Shown piece after piece: positions 12,246-25,870 of a DNA stretch of 64,000 nt. The stretch lies in the NCBI RefSeq assembly GCF_040958095.1, contig NC_091158.1:32330303-32394302 (forward strand). The letters are read 5' to 3'. Under the pieces are notes generated by a model. The model searched no databases and was not told the DNA's origin. It saw only the letters and a list, made by a program, of their open reading frames with translations. The position numbers and the translations under genes are program-made. This DNA is from Procambarus clarkii. Lineage: Eukaryota > Arthropoda > Malacostraca > Decapoda > Cambaridae. Position 1 is the first letter of the stretch. Each line of letters opens with the position of its first letter.

Positions 12246-14063
12246 TCATTTGAGGATTTTGTAGGTTGTGATCATGTCTCCCCTTACTCTTCTGTCTTCC
12301 AGTGTCGTAAGGTGCATTTCCCGCAGCCTTTCCTCGTAACTCATGCCTCTTAGTTCTGGGACTAGTCTAGTGGCATACCTTTGAACTTTTTCCAGCTTCG
12401 TCTTGTGCTTGACAAGGTACGGGCTCCATGCTGGGGCCGCATACTCCAGGATTGGTCTTACATATGTGGTGTACAAGATTCTGAATGATTCCTTACACAG
12501 GTTCCTGAACGCTGTTCTGATGTTAGCCAGCCTCGCATATGCCGCAGACGTTATTCTTTTTATGTGGGCTTCAGGAGACAGGTTTGGTGTGATATCAACT
12601 CCTAGATCTTTCTCTCTGTTCGTTTCATTAAGTACTTCATCTCCTATTCTGTATCCTGTGTTTGGCCTCCTATTTCCACCACCTAATTTCATTACTTTGC
12701 ATTTACTCGGGTTGAACTTCAACAGCCATTTGTTGGACCATTCACTCAGTCTGTCTAGGTCATCTTGTAGCCTCCTACTATCGTCCTCAGTTTCAATCCT
12801 CCTCATAATTTTTGCATCATCGGCAAACATTGAGAGAAACGATTCTATACCCTCTGGAAGATCATTTACATATATCAGAAACAGTATAGGTCCAAGGACT
12901 GACCCCTGCGGTACTCCACTCGTAACGTCTCGCCAATCTGAGACCTCACCCCTCACACTGACTCGTTGTCTCATGTTACTTAGGTACTCCTGTATCCAAC
13001 GGAGTACCTTCCCTTTCACTCCAGCCTGCATCTCCAGTTTTTTCACTAGCCTCTTGTGTGGCACTGTGTCAAAGGCTTTCTGACAATCCAAAAATATGCA
13101 GTCTGCCCACCCTTCTCTTTCTTGCCTTATTTTTGTTGCCTGGTCGTAGAATTCAAGTAACCCTGTGAGGCAGGACCTGCCATCCCTGAATCCATGTTGA
13201 TGCTGTGTTACAAAGTTCTTTCGCTCCAGATGTTCCACTAGCTTTCTTTGCACAATCTTCTCCATCAACTTGCATGGTATGCAGGTTAGGGACACTGGTC
13301 TGTAATTCAGTGCCTCCTGTCTATCCCCTTTCTTGTATATTGGGACTACGTTAGCTGCTTTCCAAATTTCTGGCAGTTCCCCTGTTGCCAGTGATTTGTT
13401 ATACACTATGGAGAGTGGTAGGCACAGTTCTCTTGCTCCTTCCTTTAGAACCCAAGGGGAGATTCCATCTGGGCCTATAGCCTTCGTCACGTCCAACTCT
13501 AGTAAACACTTCCTTACTTCCCCACTGGTAATGTCAAACTCTTCCAGTGGTTCCTGGTTAGCTATTCCCTCACTTACCTCTGGAATTTCTCCTTGCTCTA
13601 AGGTGAAGACCTCCTGGAATTTCTTATTCAATTCCTCACACACTTCCTTGTCATTTGTAGTGAATCCTTCCGCCCCTATCCTTAATCTCATAACCTGTTC
13701 CTTTACTGTTGTTTTTCTCCTAATGTGGCTATGCAACAATTTAGGCTGAGTCTTTGCCTTGCTTGCGATGTCATTTTCGTATTGTCTTTCTGCCTCTCTT
13801 CTCATCCTGACATATTCATTCCTGGCATTCTGGTATCTTTCTCTGCTCTCAAGTGTCCTGTTATTCCTATAGTTTCTCCATGCCCTTTTACTTTGCTGCT
13901 TAGCTAGCCTACATCTCTGAATAAAAAATGGGTTTCTCATCTTCATTTCTCTGTTTTCCTTTTGGACTGGGGCAAACTTGTTTGCTGCGTCCTTGCACTT
14001 CTGCGTGATGTAATCCATCATATCATATCTTGGGCCGTCTTTCCCCTGAGCTCTGTTTCCCAT
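12246..14063 (-). pseudogene. LINE-a ORF2 fragment, copy 2
   Basis: 605-codon RT frame as in copy 1a, with QKAFDTVPH, GVPQGS and FADD intact. It has an additional FFIQRC (Asn to Ile) change and shares the premature stop after YKILK. Left of about 13940 it matches unit 1; right of about 14130 the flank matches unit 3. Confidence 0.88.
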
Positions 14064-14424
14064 GCTATATCTGTTAGGAATTTTCTTATCCCCTCATAGT
14101 TTCCCTTTCGGTATGCTAACCTTTTGGTTTCGGTATATCTCCTCGAGTTCAATAACCCTTCTTCAATCAAGTACTCAAACAAACTCACACATGTGTGTGT
14201 GTGTGTGTGTGTGAGTGTGTGTGTGTGTGTATGTGTGTGTGTGTTAGAGAGAAATAGATGTAGTAGATATAAAAAAAGGAAAAATACGTATATTTGATAG
14301 GCGGGGTCCAAGAGCTAGTAACTCGATTCTGCAGATACATATAGTAAATACAAGGAGAAAATAAATACTCACACACACACACACATTAATTGATAATGGA
14401 CTGTTTTGTGTGCGTATCCATGTG

Positions 14425-14926
14425 TACTATTGTCAAGACCGACAGACACGTGAAGCTATGTGTGTGTATGTGTACCTGTAATTGAACTGACATGTGTACG
14501 GTAATTATCTGTATGTGTCCATTTTAAAGGTACACATTAGTGAATGTGTATTTATGTAAATTGATTGACATATGTACGTGTGCGCGCGATTAGTGTTACT
14601 GTAATTTATATGGTTAACATTTATACGTTTGAATGACATAGTTTCCCATTATTGTCACATTTTTTGTTACATGTCTACTATTGTCAAGATGGACAGACAC
14701 GTCCAGCTATGAGTGTTTATGTGTACCAGTAATTGAACTGACATGTGTACTGCAACTATCTGCGTGTGTCCATTTTAAAGGAATATATTAGTGAATGTTT
14801 ATTTATGTAAATTGATTGGAATATGTATGTGGACGCTCGGTTAGTGTTACTGTAATTTATATGGTTAACGTTTGAATGACATAGTTTCCCCTCATTGTCA
14901 CATTTTTTGTTACTATTTCGCTGTTC
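14425..14926. repeat. 251-bp tandem pair, unit 2
   Basis: Two-copy 251-bp repeat. Several bases (for example ACTATTTCGCTG and ATTTCCAAATATC nearby) agree with unit 3 against unit 1. Confidence 0.8.
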
Positions 14927-15300
14927 ACTTTCACTCTCTCTGAATTCCGTGGACTAATTGTGCTCACGTGTGTTTGTGTAGGGAAGGGGAACCATAGGCT
15001 TTTCAAACAATAATTTACAACTATTTGCTAAGAAACATTTCCAAATATCATTTAAGTTTCTAATAAGTATTCTTTTTCCTAACATACAAGTCAATCACAC
15101 AGTACCTAACCTCAGTCAGAAACACTCTTTTTACTATATCTCTCAACGTCTTTTGCATATATATCCTATCTTAAATAATTAACAATTTTAATTCATAACT
15201 GGCAACCCCCCTCCCATCCAAAGCTTTCAAACCCACCAAACATCATTCCTTTCCCTTAACCTCTCCCAAATTATCTTTTGCACCAATTCACAAACTAGGG

Positions 15301-15580
15301 GGCATTATAGCTGAGTGGACGTCGCTCTCGACTCGTAATCGTAGCTCATTCGATCCCCCGGTGAAGAAACAAACGGAAATCAGCAGAGTTTCTATCATTC
15401 TGATGCCCCTGTTACCTAGCAGTAAATATGTACCTGGGCGTTAGACAGCTGTTACGGGCTGCTTCCTGGGTGTGTGTGGAATGTTTTTTATTAGTTAGTA
15501 ATAATTGATTGATTGACAGTTGAGAGGCGGGCCGAAAGAGTAGAGCTCAACCCTCGCAAACACAACCAGGTGAACACAAC
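15301..15580 (+). mobile_element. SINE-2, unit 2
   Basis: Copy of the SINE at 8511-8795, with a one-base change next to the A box (GCATTATAGCTGAG). LINE-like 3' tail retained. Confidence 0.75.
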
Positions 15581-16620
15581 TAGATAAATACTAACCAACC
15601 ACGATCTCGACAATCCATTACACACACAAACCCCCTCCCCCTCCCCATCCCAACTCCCCAAATCGTTCTACCTAAGTCAATAAAAAATTAAAACAAATCA
15701 ATTAATTCACCAAAAATACTAACTATAAATAAAGGAACCAAATTTGAGACATACAGCGACTCCAGCGTGGTCTAGTCGGAAGAGAACGTGTTCTCATCTG
15801 GATAGATTGCGATCGAGTCTGTCGGAACGGGTGTGTAACTGCAGGGCACAAATATTTGTGTGTCCCCTCCTGTAGCTGCCTCTGTTTCGACAGGTTCCCT
15901 GGATAGCTGGAATTGGCCTGGCCCTTGGAAAGTGGGGAAGGGGTGAAATCCGTTGGGCCCACGGATGGATGCCTTGGATCCATGGACCTAGAGCAGGTCT
16001 AATCACCTGGGATTCGAACCCACGGTGGGAATAAGGGAGGAGATATGGGAAGGGGGGGTGGAAGGATGTTTCCTTGGAACCAAACCTCACATAAACCCGG
16101 ACACTCACACACACACACCCTCACCCGAACACTCACAGGGGCACTCACACTCACACACACCCATAGACCATCCATAGACCACCCATAGACCTTAAGGAAG
16201 ACCATCTGAGGGGACACAGATGGCCTCCTGGACCCACAGGTATAACCGGACACACACGCACCCGGACACTCACAGGGACACTCACACACACTCGCCCGGA
16301 CACTCACAAGGATATACACACTCACACATCCATAGACACAAACTGTGATAAGGGAGACCATCTGAGGGGACACAGATGGCCTCCTGGACACACAAGTATA
16401 TATCAATATTTAATTTATTATTTATTATTTAATTTTATTAAATAAGTAATCAAATTAATGTTTTTTTAATAAATTATTATTTTATTAAATTATTAAAAAA
16501 TTATATTAATAAAACAAATTAAATTAAATTTAATAATTAAATATTTATTATTTAATTTACAAATATGACAGATTTTTTAATTATTTATTTTATTTAATTA
16601 TTTAATTTAATTTATTTGAC

Positions 16621-16905
<285 letters not shown>

Positions 16906-16949
16906 TCAATTTTAAAGGAATATATTAGTGAATATTTATTTATGTAAAT

Positions 16950-17029
<80 letters not shown>

Positions 17030-17442
17030 AGAATGTCTGTCTATGGTATGAGGCCACATGCTGGAGGCTGCAGCCATACACAGATTTATTTTAAAATTTA
17101 TTCATTAATATATTATTAAGGCTTATTATTACTAAATTAATGTATCTGTAGAGGGAATGGTCTGGGGTAGGGAACGGGCATAGGTTGGTCAGTGTTGATT
17201 TTAGCTAAAGGATTTAGGAATAATTATTAACTATTCTTATCACTCCCCCCCCCCCCCTACCAATTTAATTAAAGTTAATTGTAAAATAATGCTTGAGATG
17301 GCTGAAGACTTTTTCGTACTTAGAAAAAACCTAAATTAAACACATAAAGAAGTTTATTGGTCCTGATTTAAGTTAAAGGAAGAGGTACAAAGGTGGTGGT
17401 GGGGGGGGGAGGATACGGGATTTAGAGGTGGAATGAAGAGAG

Positions 17443-17955
17443 GGAACAGGGGGAGTGGTGCAGGTGAAACAGGGAGGAAGAGGGGGGAACAGGGGGAGTG
17501 GTGCAGGTGAAACAGGGAGGAAGAGGGGGGAACAGGGGGAGTGGTGCAGGTGAAACAGGGAGGAAGAGGGGGGAACAGGGGGTGCTGTACAGGTGAAACA
17601 GGGATGGGGATGGGGGAACAGGGGGAGTGGTGCAGATGAAACAGGGAGGAAGAGGGGGGAACAGGGGGAGTGGTGCAGGTGAAACAGGGATGGGGATGGG
17701 GGATCAGGGGGAGTGGTGCAGATGAAACAGGGATGGGGATGGGGGAACAGGGGGAGTGGTGCAGGTGAATCAGGGATGGGGATGGGGGAACAGGGGGAGT
17801 GGTGCAGGTGAAACAGGGATGGGGATGGGGGAACAGGGGGAGTGGTGCAGGTGAAACAGGGATGGGGATGGGGGAACAGGGGGAGTGTTGCAGATGAAAC
17901 AGGGATGCAGAGGGAGAAACAGGGGGGAGTGGTGCAGGTGAAACAGGGATTAAAG
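17443..17955. repeat. G-rich 43-bp minisatellite, unit 3
   Basis: About 12 monomers, 172 bp (four monomers) shorter than units 1 and 2, with a variant GGGGTGCTGTACAGG monomer shared only with unit 4. Confidence 0.9.
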
Positions 17956-18221
17956 GTAAATTTATATAAGTAGATAGATGGATGTTTACATTGATTGCTA
18001 AATACATACATTGACGGATAGACGGATGCATAGATGCATCCGTCTATCTGATGGATGGAAAGACATGAGTAGATGGATGGATAGACAGAAGAGTTGATGG
18101 ACGGATAAATGGAATATAAATGTATATAATGATAAATGGTTGGTTTATGGGAAGATAGATTGATGGATTGACAGATATAAGTAGATAGATAGATGGATCC
18201 ATTGATGGATTCATTTGTGCT

Positions 18222-18482
18222 TATCTCTTGAGGTTCTTCTTGAGATGATTTTGGGGCTTTAGTGTCCCCGCGGTCCGGTCCTCGACCAGGCCTCCACCCC
18301 CAGGAAGCAGCCCGTGACAGCTGACTAGCACCCAGGTACCTGTTTTACTGCAAGGTAACAGGGGCACAGGGGGAAAGAAACTCTGCCCATTGTTTCTCGG
18401 CGGCGCCCGGAATCGAACCCGGGACCACAGGATCACAAGTCCAGTGTCCAGTGTGCTGTCCGATCGGCCGACTGGCTCCCCG
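18222..18482 (-). mobile_element. SINE-1, unit 3
   Basis: Copy of the SINE at 980-1240. It shares GCTGTCCGATCGG with unit 4, where units 1 and 2 have GCTGTCTGATCGG. Confidence 0.75.
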
Positions 18483-18932
18483 GTCGGAGGGGAGCCGGTG
18501 AACAGGCGAATGAGGTTAAAGAATATCGGTCGATTTGCTATTGCATCAACTGAGATTGGATATGGGACCATTAGGATTATAACCAACGAACTCTCTCCGT
18601 TTAGACGGTAGGCCTCCAGTTTGTGTGTGTACTCACCTATTTGTGCTTGCGGGGGTTGAGCTTTGGCTCTTTGGTCCCGCCTCTCAACTGTCAATCAACT
18701 GGTGTACAGATTCCTGAGCCTACTGGGCTCTATCATATTTACATTTAAAACTGTGTATGGAGTCAGCCTCCACCACATCACTGCCTAATGCATTCCATCC
18801 GTTAACTACTCTGACACTGAAAAAGTTCCTTCTAACGTCTCTGTGGCTCATGTGAGTACTCAGTTTCCACCTGTGTCCCCTTGTTCGCGTCCCACCAGTG
18901 TTGAATAGTTTATCCTTGTTTACCCGGTCGAT

Positions 18933-20750
18933 TCATTTGAGGATTTTGTAGGTTGTGATCATGTCTCCCCTTACTCTTCTGTCTTCCAGTGTCGTAAGGT
19001 GCATTTCCCGCAGCCTTTCCTCGTAACTCATGCCTCTTAGTTCTGGGACTAGTCTAGTGGCATACCTTTGAACTTTTTGCAGCTTCGTCTTGTGCTTGAC
19101 AAGGTACGGGCTCCATGCTGGGGCCGCATACTCCAGGATTGGTCTTACATATGTGGTGTACAAGATTCTGAATGATTCCTTACACAGGTTCCTGAACGCT
19201 GTTCTGATGTTAGCCAGCCTCGCATATGCCCAGACGTTATTCTTTTTATGTGGGCTTCAGGAGACAGGTTTGGTGTGATATCAACTCCTAGATCTTTCTC
19301 TCTGTTCGTTTCATTAAGTACTTCATCTCCTATTCTGTATCCTGTGTTTGGCCTCCTATTTCCACCACCTAGTTTCATTACTTTGCATTTACTCGGGTTG
19401 AACTTCAACAGCCATTTGTTGGACCATTCACTCAGTCTGTCTAGGTCATCTTGTAGCCTCCTACTATCGTCCTCAGTTTCAATCCTCCTCATAATTTTTG
19501 CATCATCGGCAAACATTGAGAGAAACGATTCTATACCCTCTGGAAGATCATTTACATATATCAGAAACAGTATAGGTCCAAGGACTGACCCCTGCGGTAC
19601 TCCACTCGTAACGTCTCGCCAATCTGAGACCTCACCCCTCACACTGACTCGTTGTCTCATGTTACTTAGGTACTCCTGTATCCAACGGAGTACCTTCCCT
19701 TTCACTCCAGCCTGCATCTCCAGTTTTTTCACTAGCCTCTTGTGTGGCACTGTGTCAAAGGCTTTCTGACAATCCAAAAATATGCAGTCTGCCCACCCTT
19801 CTCTTTCTTGCCTTATTTTTGTTGCCTGGTCGTAGAATTCAAGTAACCCTGTGAGGCAGGACCTGCCATCCCTGAATCCATGTTGATGCTGTGTTACAAA
19901 GTTCTTTCGCTCCAGATGTTCCACTAGCTTTCTTTGCACAATCTTCTCCATCAACTTGCATGGTATGCAGGTTAGGGACACTGGTCTGTAATTCAGTGCC
20001 TCCTGTCTATCCCCTTTCTTGTATATCGGGACTACGTTAGCTGCTTTCCAAATTTCTGGCAGTTCCCCTGTTGCCAGTGATTTGTTATACACTATGGAGA
20101 GTGGTAGGCACAGTTCTCTTGCTCCTTCCTTTAGAACCCAAGGGGAGATTCCATCTGGGCCTATAGCCTTCGTCACGTCCAACTCTAGTAAACACTTCCT
20201 TACTTCCCCCACTGGTAATGTCAAACTCTTCCAGTGGTTCCTGGTTAGCTATTCCCTCACTTACCTCTGGAATTTCTCCTTGCTCTAAGGTGAAGACCTC
20301 CTGGAATTTCTTATTCAATTCCTCACACACTTCCTTGTCATTTGTAGTGAATCCTTCCGCCCCTATCCTTAATCTCATAACCTGTTCCTTTACTGTTGTT
20401 TTTCTCCTAATGTGGCTATGCAACAATTTAGGCTGAGTCTTTGCCTTGCTTGCGATGTCATTTTCGTATTGTCTTTCTGCCTCTCTTCTCATCCTGACAT
20501 ATTCATTCCTGGCATTCTGGTATCTTTCTCTGCTCTCAAGTGTCCTGTTATTCCTATAGTTTATCCATGCCCTTTTACTTTGCTGCTTAGCTAGCCTACA
20601 TCTCTGATTAAACCATGGGTTTCTCATCTTCATTTCTCTGTTTTCCTTTTGGACTGGGACAAACTTGTTTGCTGCGTCCTTGCACTTCTGCGTGATGTAA
20701 TCCATCATATCACATCTTGGGCCGTCTTTCCCCTGAGCTCTGTTTCCCAT
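18933..20750 (-). pseudogene. LINE-a ORF2 fragment, copy 3, two extra frameshifts
   Basis: Same RT as copies 1 and 2 but split into three frames. An extra C in a C run near 20208-20212 and a base loss near 19229 (ATGCCCAGACG instead of ATGCCGCAGACG) break it at residue ~181 and in the C-terminal RT region. QKAFDTVPH, GVPQGS and FADD remain in the central frame (19145-20224). It keeps NPWFNQRC where copies 1 and 2 have NPFFNQRC, and shares the premature stop after YKILK. Confidence 0.88.
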
Positions 20751-21113
20751 GCTATATCTGTTAGGAATTTTCTTATCCCCTCATAGTTTCCCTTTCGGTA
20801 TGCTAACCTTTTGGTTTCGGTATATCTCCTCGAGTTCAATAACCCTTCTTCAATCAAGTACTCAAACAAACTCACACATGTGTGTGTGTGTGTGTGTGTG
20901 TGAGTGTGTGTGTGTGTGTATGTGTGTGTGTGTTAGAGAGAAATAGATGTAGTAGATATAAAAAAAGGAAAAATACGTATATTTGATAGGCGGGGTCCAA
21001 GAGCTAGTAACTCGATTCTGCAGATACATATAGTAAATACAAGGAGAAAATAAATACTCACACACACACACACATTAATTGATAATGGACTGTTTTGTGT
21101 GCGTATCCATGTG

Positions 21114-21615
21114 TACTATTGTCAAGACCGACAGACACGTGAAGCTATGTGTGTGTATGTGTACCTGTAATTGAACTGACATGTGTACGGTAATTATCTG
21201 TATGTGTCCATTTTAAAGGTACACATTAGTGAATGTGTATTTATGTAAATTGATTGACATATGTACGTGTGCGCGCGATTAGTGTTACTGTAATTTATAT
21301 GGTTAACATTTATACGTTTGAATGACATAGTTTCCCATTATTGTCACATTTTTTGTTACATGTCTACTATTGTCAAGATGGACAGACACGTCCAGCTATG
21401 AGTGTTTATGTGTACCAGTAATTGAACTGACATGTGTACTGCAACTATCTGCGTGTGTCCATTTTAAAGGAATATATTAGTGAATGTTTATTTATGTAAA
21501 TTGATTGGAATATGTATGTGGACGCTCGGTTAGTGTTACTGTAATTTATATGGTTAACGTTTGAATGACATAGTTTCCCCTCATTGTCACATTTTTTGTT
21601 ACTATTTCGCTGTTC
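21114..21615. repeat. 251-bp tandem pair, unit 3
   Basis: Copy of the two-monomer repeat, nearly identical to unit 2. Confidence 0.8.
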
Positions 21616-21990
21616 ACTTTCACTCTCTCTGAATTCCGTGGACTAATTGTGCTCACGTGTGTTTGTGTAGGGAAGGGGAACCATAGGCTTTTCAAACAAT
21701 AATTTACAACTATTTGCTAAGAAACATTTCCAAATATCATTTAAGTTTCTAATAAGTATTTTTTTTCCTAACATACAAGTCAATCACACAGTACCTAACC
21801 TCAGTCAGAAACACTCTTTTTACTATATCTCTCAACGTCTTTTGCATATATATCCTATCTTAAATAATTAACAATTTTAATTCATAACTGGCAACCCCCC
21901 TCCCATCCAAAGCTTTCAAACCCACCAAACATCATTCCTTGCCCTTAACCTCTCCCAAATTATCTTTTGCACCAATTCACAAACTAGGGG

Positions 21991-22274
21991 GCCTTTATAG
22001 CTGAGTGGACGTCGCTCTCGACTCGTAATCGTAGCTCATTCGATCCCCCGGTGAAGAAACAAACGGAAATCAGCAGAGTTTCTATCATTCTGATGCCCCT
22101 GTTACCTAGCAGTAAATATGTACCTGGGCGTTAGACAGCTGTTACGGGCTGCTTCCTGGGTGTGTGTGTGTGGAATGTTTTTTATTAGTTAGTAATAATT
22201 GATTGATTGACAGTTGAGAGGCGGGCCGAAAGAGTAGAGCTCAACCCTCGCAAACACAACCAGGTGAACACAAC
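21991..22274 (+). mobile_element. SINE-2, unit 3
   Basis: Copy of the SINE at 8511-8795, A box TAGCTGAGTGG intact and LINE-like tail retained. Confidence 0.75.
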
Positions 22275-23314
22275 TAGATAAATACTAACCAACCACGATC
22301 TCGACAATCCATTACACACACAAACCCCCTCCCCCTCCCCACCCCAACTCCCCAAATCGTTCTACCTAAGTCAATAAAAAATTAAAACAAATCAATTAAT
22401 TCACCAAAAATACTAACTATAAATAAAGGAACCAAATTTGAGACATACAGCGACTCCAGCGTGGTCTAGTCGGAAGAGAACGTGTTCTCATCTGGATAGA
22501 TTGCGATCGAGTCTGTCGGAACGGGTGTGTAACTGCAGGGCACAAATATTTGTGTGTCCCCTCCTGTAGCTGCCTCTGTTTCGACAGGTTCCCTGGATAG
22601 CTGGAATTGGCCTGGCCCTTGGAAAGTGGGGAAGGGGTGAAATCCGTTGGGCCCACGGATGGATGCCTTGGATCCATGGACCTAGAGCAGGTCTAATCAC
22701 CTGGGATTCGAACCCACGGTGGGAATAAGGGAGGAGATATGGGAAGGGGGGGGGGGAAGGATGTTTCCTTGGAACCAAACCTCACATAAACCCGGACACG
22801 CACACACACACACACCCTCACCCGAACACTCACAGGGGCACTCACACTCACACACACCCATAGACCATCCATAGACCACCCATAGACCATAAGGAAGACC
22901 ATCTGAGGGGACACAGATGGCCTCCTGGACCCACAGGTATAACCGGACACACACGCACCCGGACACTCACAGGGACACTCACACACACTCGCCCGGACAC
23001 TCACAAGGATATACACACTCACACATCCATAGACACAAACTGTGATAAGGGAGACCATCTGAGGGGACACAGATGGCCTCCTGGACACACAAGTATATAT
23101 CAATATTTAATTTATTATTTATTATTTAATTTAATTAAATAAGTAATCAAATTAATGTTTTTTTAATAAATTATTATTTTATTAAATTATTAAAAAAATT
23201 ATATTAATAAAACAAATTAAATTAAATTTAATAATTAAATATTTATTATTTAATTTACAAATATGACAGATTTTTTAATTATTTATTTTATTTAATTATT
23301 TAATTTAATTTATT

Positions 23315-23439
<125 letters not shown>

Positions 23440-23565
23440 TATTAAATATGACCGAAAAAGTAAGATTAATAATTCTAACACGAATTTTCTCAATCTTTCG
23501 TACATTACGCTTCACTGTTGGAGGTAAATCAAAAATCACTTCTCCAAAATTCATTTTTATTTCTA

Positions 23566-23618
23566 GTCTGACGCGACACGGGCGCGTTTCGTAAAACTTA
23601 TTACATTTTCAAAGACTT
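23566..23618 (-). ncRNA. Hammerhead-ribozyme-like remnant, left PLE arm
   Basis: Mirror copy of the motif at 27456-27508: stem I AGTCT/AGACT, CGAAAC, stem III GCG/CGC, then GTC. The CUGANGA core is replaced by TTGAAAA, so activity is doubtful. Confidence 0.35.
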
Positions 23619-23803
23619 CACAAATACACAACTGATTAGAACTTACGTCTCTCTGATATTATATCTACATTTGAGTGAGGTGGGAAGGGTGATGTGGCAT
23701 TAACACAAGACAGAACAGGAGGGGATATTAATAGGGTATTAAAAGTATCAACACAAGACAGAACAGAAACAATGGGTATTGAATAGAAGTGTTTGTAGAA
23801 AGC

Positions 23804-25870
23804 CTATTGGTCCATATTTCTTGATGCTTCTATATTGGAGCGGAGTCTTGAGGTGGGTAGAATATAGTTGTGCAATAATTGGCTGTTGATTGCTGGTGTT
23901 GACTTCTTGATGTGTAGTGCCTCGCAAACGTCAAGCCGCCTGCTATCGCTGTATCTATCGATGATTTCTGTGTTGTTTACTAGGATTTCTCTGGCGATGG
24001 TTTGGTTATGGGAAGAGATTATATGTTCCTTAATGGAGCCCTGTTGCTTATGCATCGTTAAACGCCTAGAAAGAGATGTTGTTGTCTTGCCTATATACTG
24101 GGTTTTTTGGAGCTTACAGTCCCCAAGTGGGCATTTGAAGGCATAGACGACGTTAGTCTCTTTTAAAGCGTTCTGTTTTGTGTCTGGAGAGTTTCTCATG
24201 AGTAGGCTGGCCGTTTTTCTGGTTTTATAGTAAATCGTCAGTTGTATCCTCTGATTTTTGTCTGTAGGGATAACGTTTCTATTAACAATATCTTTCAGGA
24301 CCCTTTCCTCCGTTTTATGAGCTGTGGAAAAGAAGTTCCTGTAAAATAGTCTAATAGGGGGTATAGGTGTTGTGTTAGTTGTCTCTTCAGAGGTTGCATG
24401 GCTTTTCACTTTCCTTCTTATGATGTCTTCGATGAAACCATTGGAGAAGCCGTTATTGACTAGGACCTGCCTTACCCTACAGAGTTCTTCGTCGACTTGC
24501 TTCCATTCTGAGCTGTGGCTGAGAGCACGGTCGACGTATGCGTTAACAACACTCCTCTTGTACCTGTCGGGGCAGTCGCTGTTGGCATTTAGGCACATTC
24601 CTATGTTTGTTTCCTTAGTGTAGACTGCAGTGTGGAAACCTCCGCCCTTTTCCATGACTGTTACATCTAGAAAAGGCAGCTTCCCATCCTTTTCCGTCTC
24701 GTAAGTGAAACGCAGCACGGAACTCTGCTCAAATGCCTCCTTCAGCTCCTGCAGATGTCTGACATCAGGTACCTGTGTAAAAATGTCGTCAACATACCTG
24801 CAGTATATGGCCGGTTTCAAGTTCATGTCGACTAAGACTTTTTGCTCGATGGTACCCATGTAGAAGTTTGCAAACAGGACACCTAGGGGAGAACCCATGG
24901 CGACCCCATCTACTTGCTTATACATGTGCCCATCCGGGCTCAAGAAGGGTGCCTCTTTAGTACAAGCTTGGAGTAGTTTCCTCAGAATACTTTCTGGCAT
25001 GTCAAGAGGAGTACAGGCTGGATCACGATACACTCTGTCGGCTATCATTCCGATTGTCTCGTCCACAGGTACGTTGGTAAACAGCGATTCTACGTCCAAC
25101 GAGGCTCTTATCCCTGTGGCCCGTGTGCCCCGCAGTAAGTCCACAAATTCCTTTGGAGACTTCAGGCTGAAGGCGCAAGGAACATAAGGAGTCAGCAGGC
25201 CGTTGAGTCGCTTCGCCAGTCTGTACGTGGGTGTGGGTATCTGGCTAATGATTGGCCGAAGTGGGTTTCCGGGCTTGTGCGTCTTGACATTTCCATACGC
25301 ATATCCAGGTTTATATTCCCCAATGATCTTTGGCAGGTGGAGTCCGGATTTCTTGGCGTTCACAGTTTCGATCAGTTTGTTGACCTTTGCTTTTAATTCG
25401 GCTGTAGTGTCCTTCGTTACCCTTTGGAACTTAGTTTGGTCAGAGAGTATGATGTTCATTTTCGCCAGATATTCGTCTTTTTTAAGAATGACATATATTG
25501 GCGACTTGTCACCTCTCCTGACAACTATCTCCTTGTTCTCACGAAGGCTTTTAGCTGCCGCTTTAAGCTCGGGGGACAGTATGGTGCTTCTGTAGTTGCC
25601 TCGATTCTTTCCTCCTTCTGCAATAAGTTCTGCTTGTAAGGTATCTTTGGTAATAACGAAGGACACTACAGCCGAATTAAAAGCAAAGGTCAACAAACTG
25701 ATCGAAACTGTGAACGCCAAGAAATCCGGACTCCACCTGCCAAAGATCATTGGGGAATATAAACCTGGATATGCGTATGGAAATGTCAAGACGCACAAGC
25801 CCGGAAACCCACTTCGGCCAATCATTAGCCAGATACCCACACCCACGTACAGACTGGCGAAGCGACTCAA
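23804..25870 (-). CDS. Penelope-like element RT with GIY-YIG endonuclease, left copy
   Basis: 688-codon frame, of which only residues ~73-688 are PLE. The first ~72 residues are an antisense reading of the opposing copy across the palindrome centre. RT motifs seen are SLDVESLFTNVP at 257-268, GVAMGSPLG at 322-330 and RYVDDIF at 358-364 (the YxDD box). The C-terminus carries a GIY-YIG nuclease: VYAFKCP near 575, QYIGKT at 591-596 and a candidate catalytic Glu at 650 in CEALHIKK. This RT plus GIY-YIG order is typical of endonuclease-bearing PLEs, which prime cDNA at a nicked target. The N-terminus is truncated at the inverted-repeat junction near 25653, so the copy is incomplete though its frame is open. 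Confidence 0.9.
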   Translation of the reverse strand: MSRFASLYVGVGIWLMIGRSGFPGLCVLTFPYAYPGLYSPMIFGRWSPDFLAFTVSISLLTFAFNSAVVSFVITKDTLQAELIAEGGKNRGNYRSTILSPELKAAAKSLRENKEIVVRRGDKSPIYVILKKDEYLAKMNIILSDQTKFQRVTKDTTAELKAKVNKLIETVNAKKSGLHLPKIIGEYKPGYAYGNVKTHKPGNPLRPIISQIPTPTYRLAKRLNGLLTPYVPCAFSLKSPKEFVDLLRGTRATGIRASLDVESLFTNVPVDETIGMIADRVYRDPACTPLDMPESILRKLLQACTKEAPFLSPDGHMYKQVDGVAMGSPLGVLFANFYMGTIEQKVLVDMNLKPAIYCRYVDDIFTQVPDVRHLQELKEAFEQSSVLRFTYETEKDGKLPFLDVTVMEKGGGFHTAVYTKETNIGMCLNANSDCPDRYKRSVVNAYVDRALSHSSEWKQVDEELCRVRQVLVNNGFSNGFIEDIIRRKVKSHATSEETTNTTPIPPIRLFYRNFFSTAHKTEERVLKDIVNRNVIPTDKNQRIQLTIYYKTRKTASLLMRNSPDTKQNALKETNVVYAFKCPLGDCKLQKTQYIGKTTTSLSRRLTMHKQQGSIKEHIISSHNQTIAREILVNNTEIIDRYSDSRRLDVCEALHIKKSTPAINSQLLHNYILPTSRLRSNIEASRNMDQ

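Noticed and set aside
25203..25595. 130-codon plus frame at the PLE centre
   Set aside because: Antisense of the left PLE copy; the matching first 72 residues of the minus frame are likewise antisense of the right copy.
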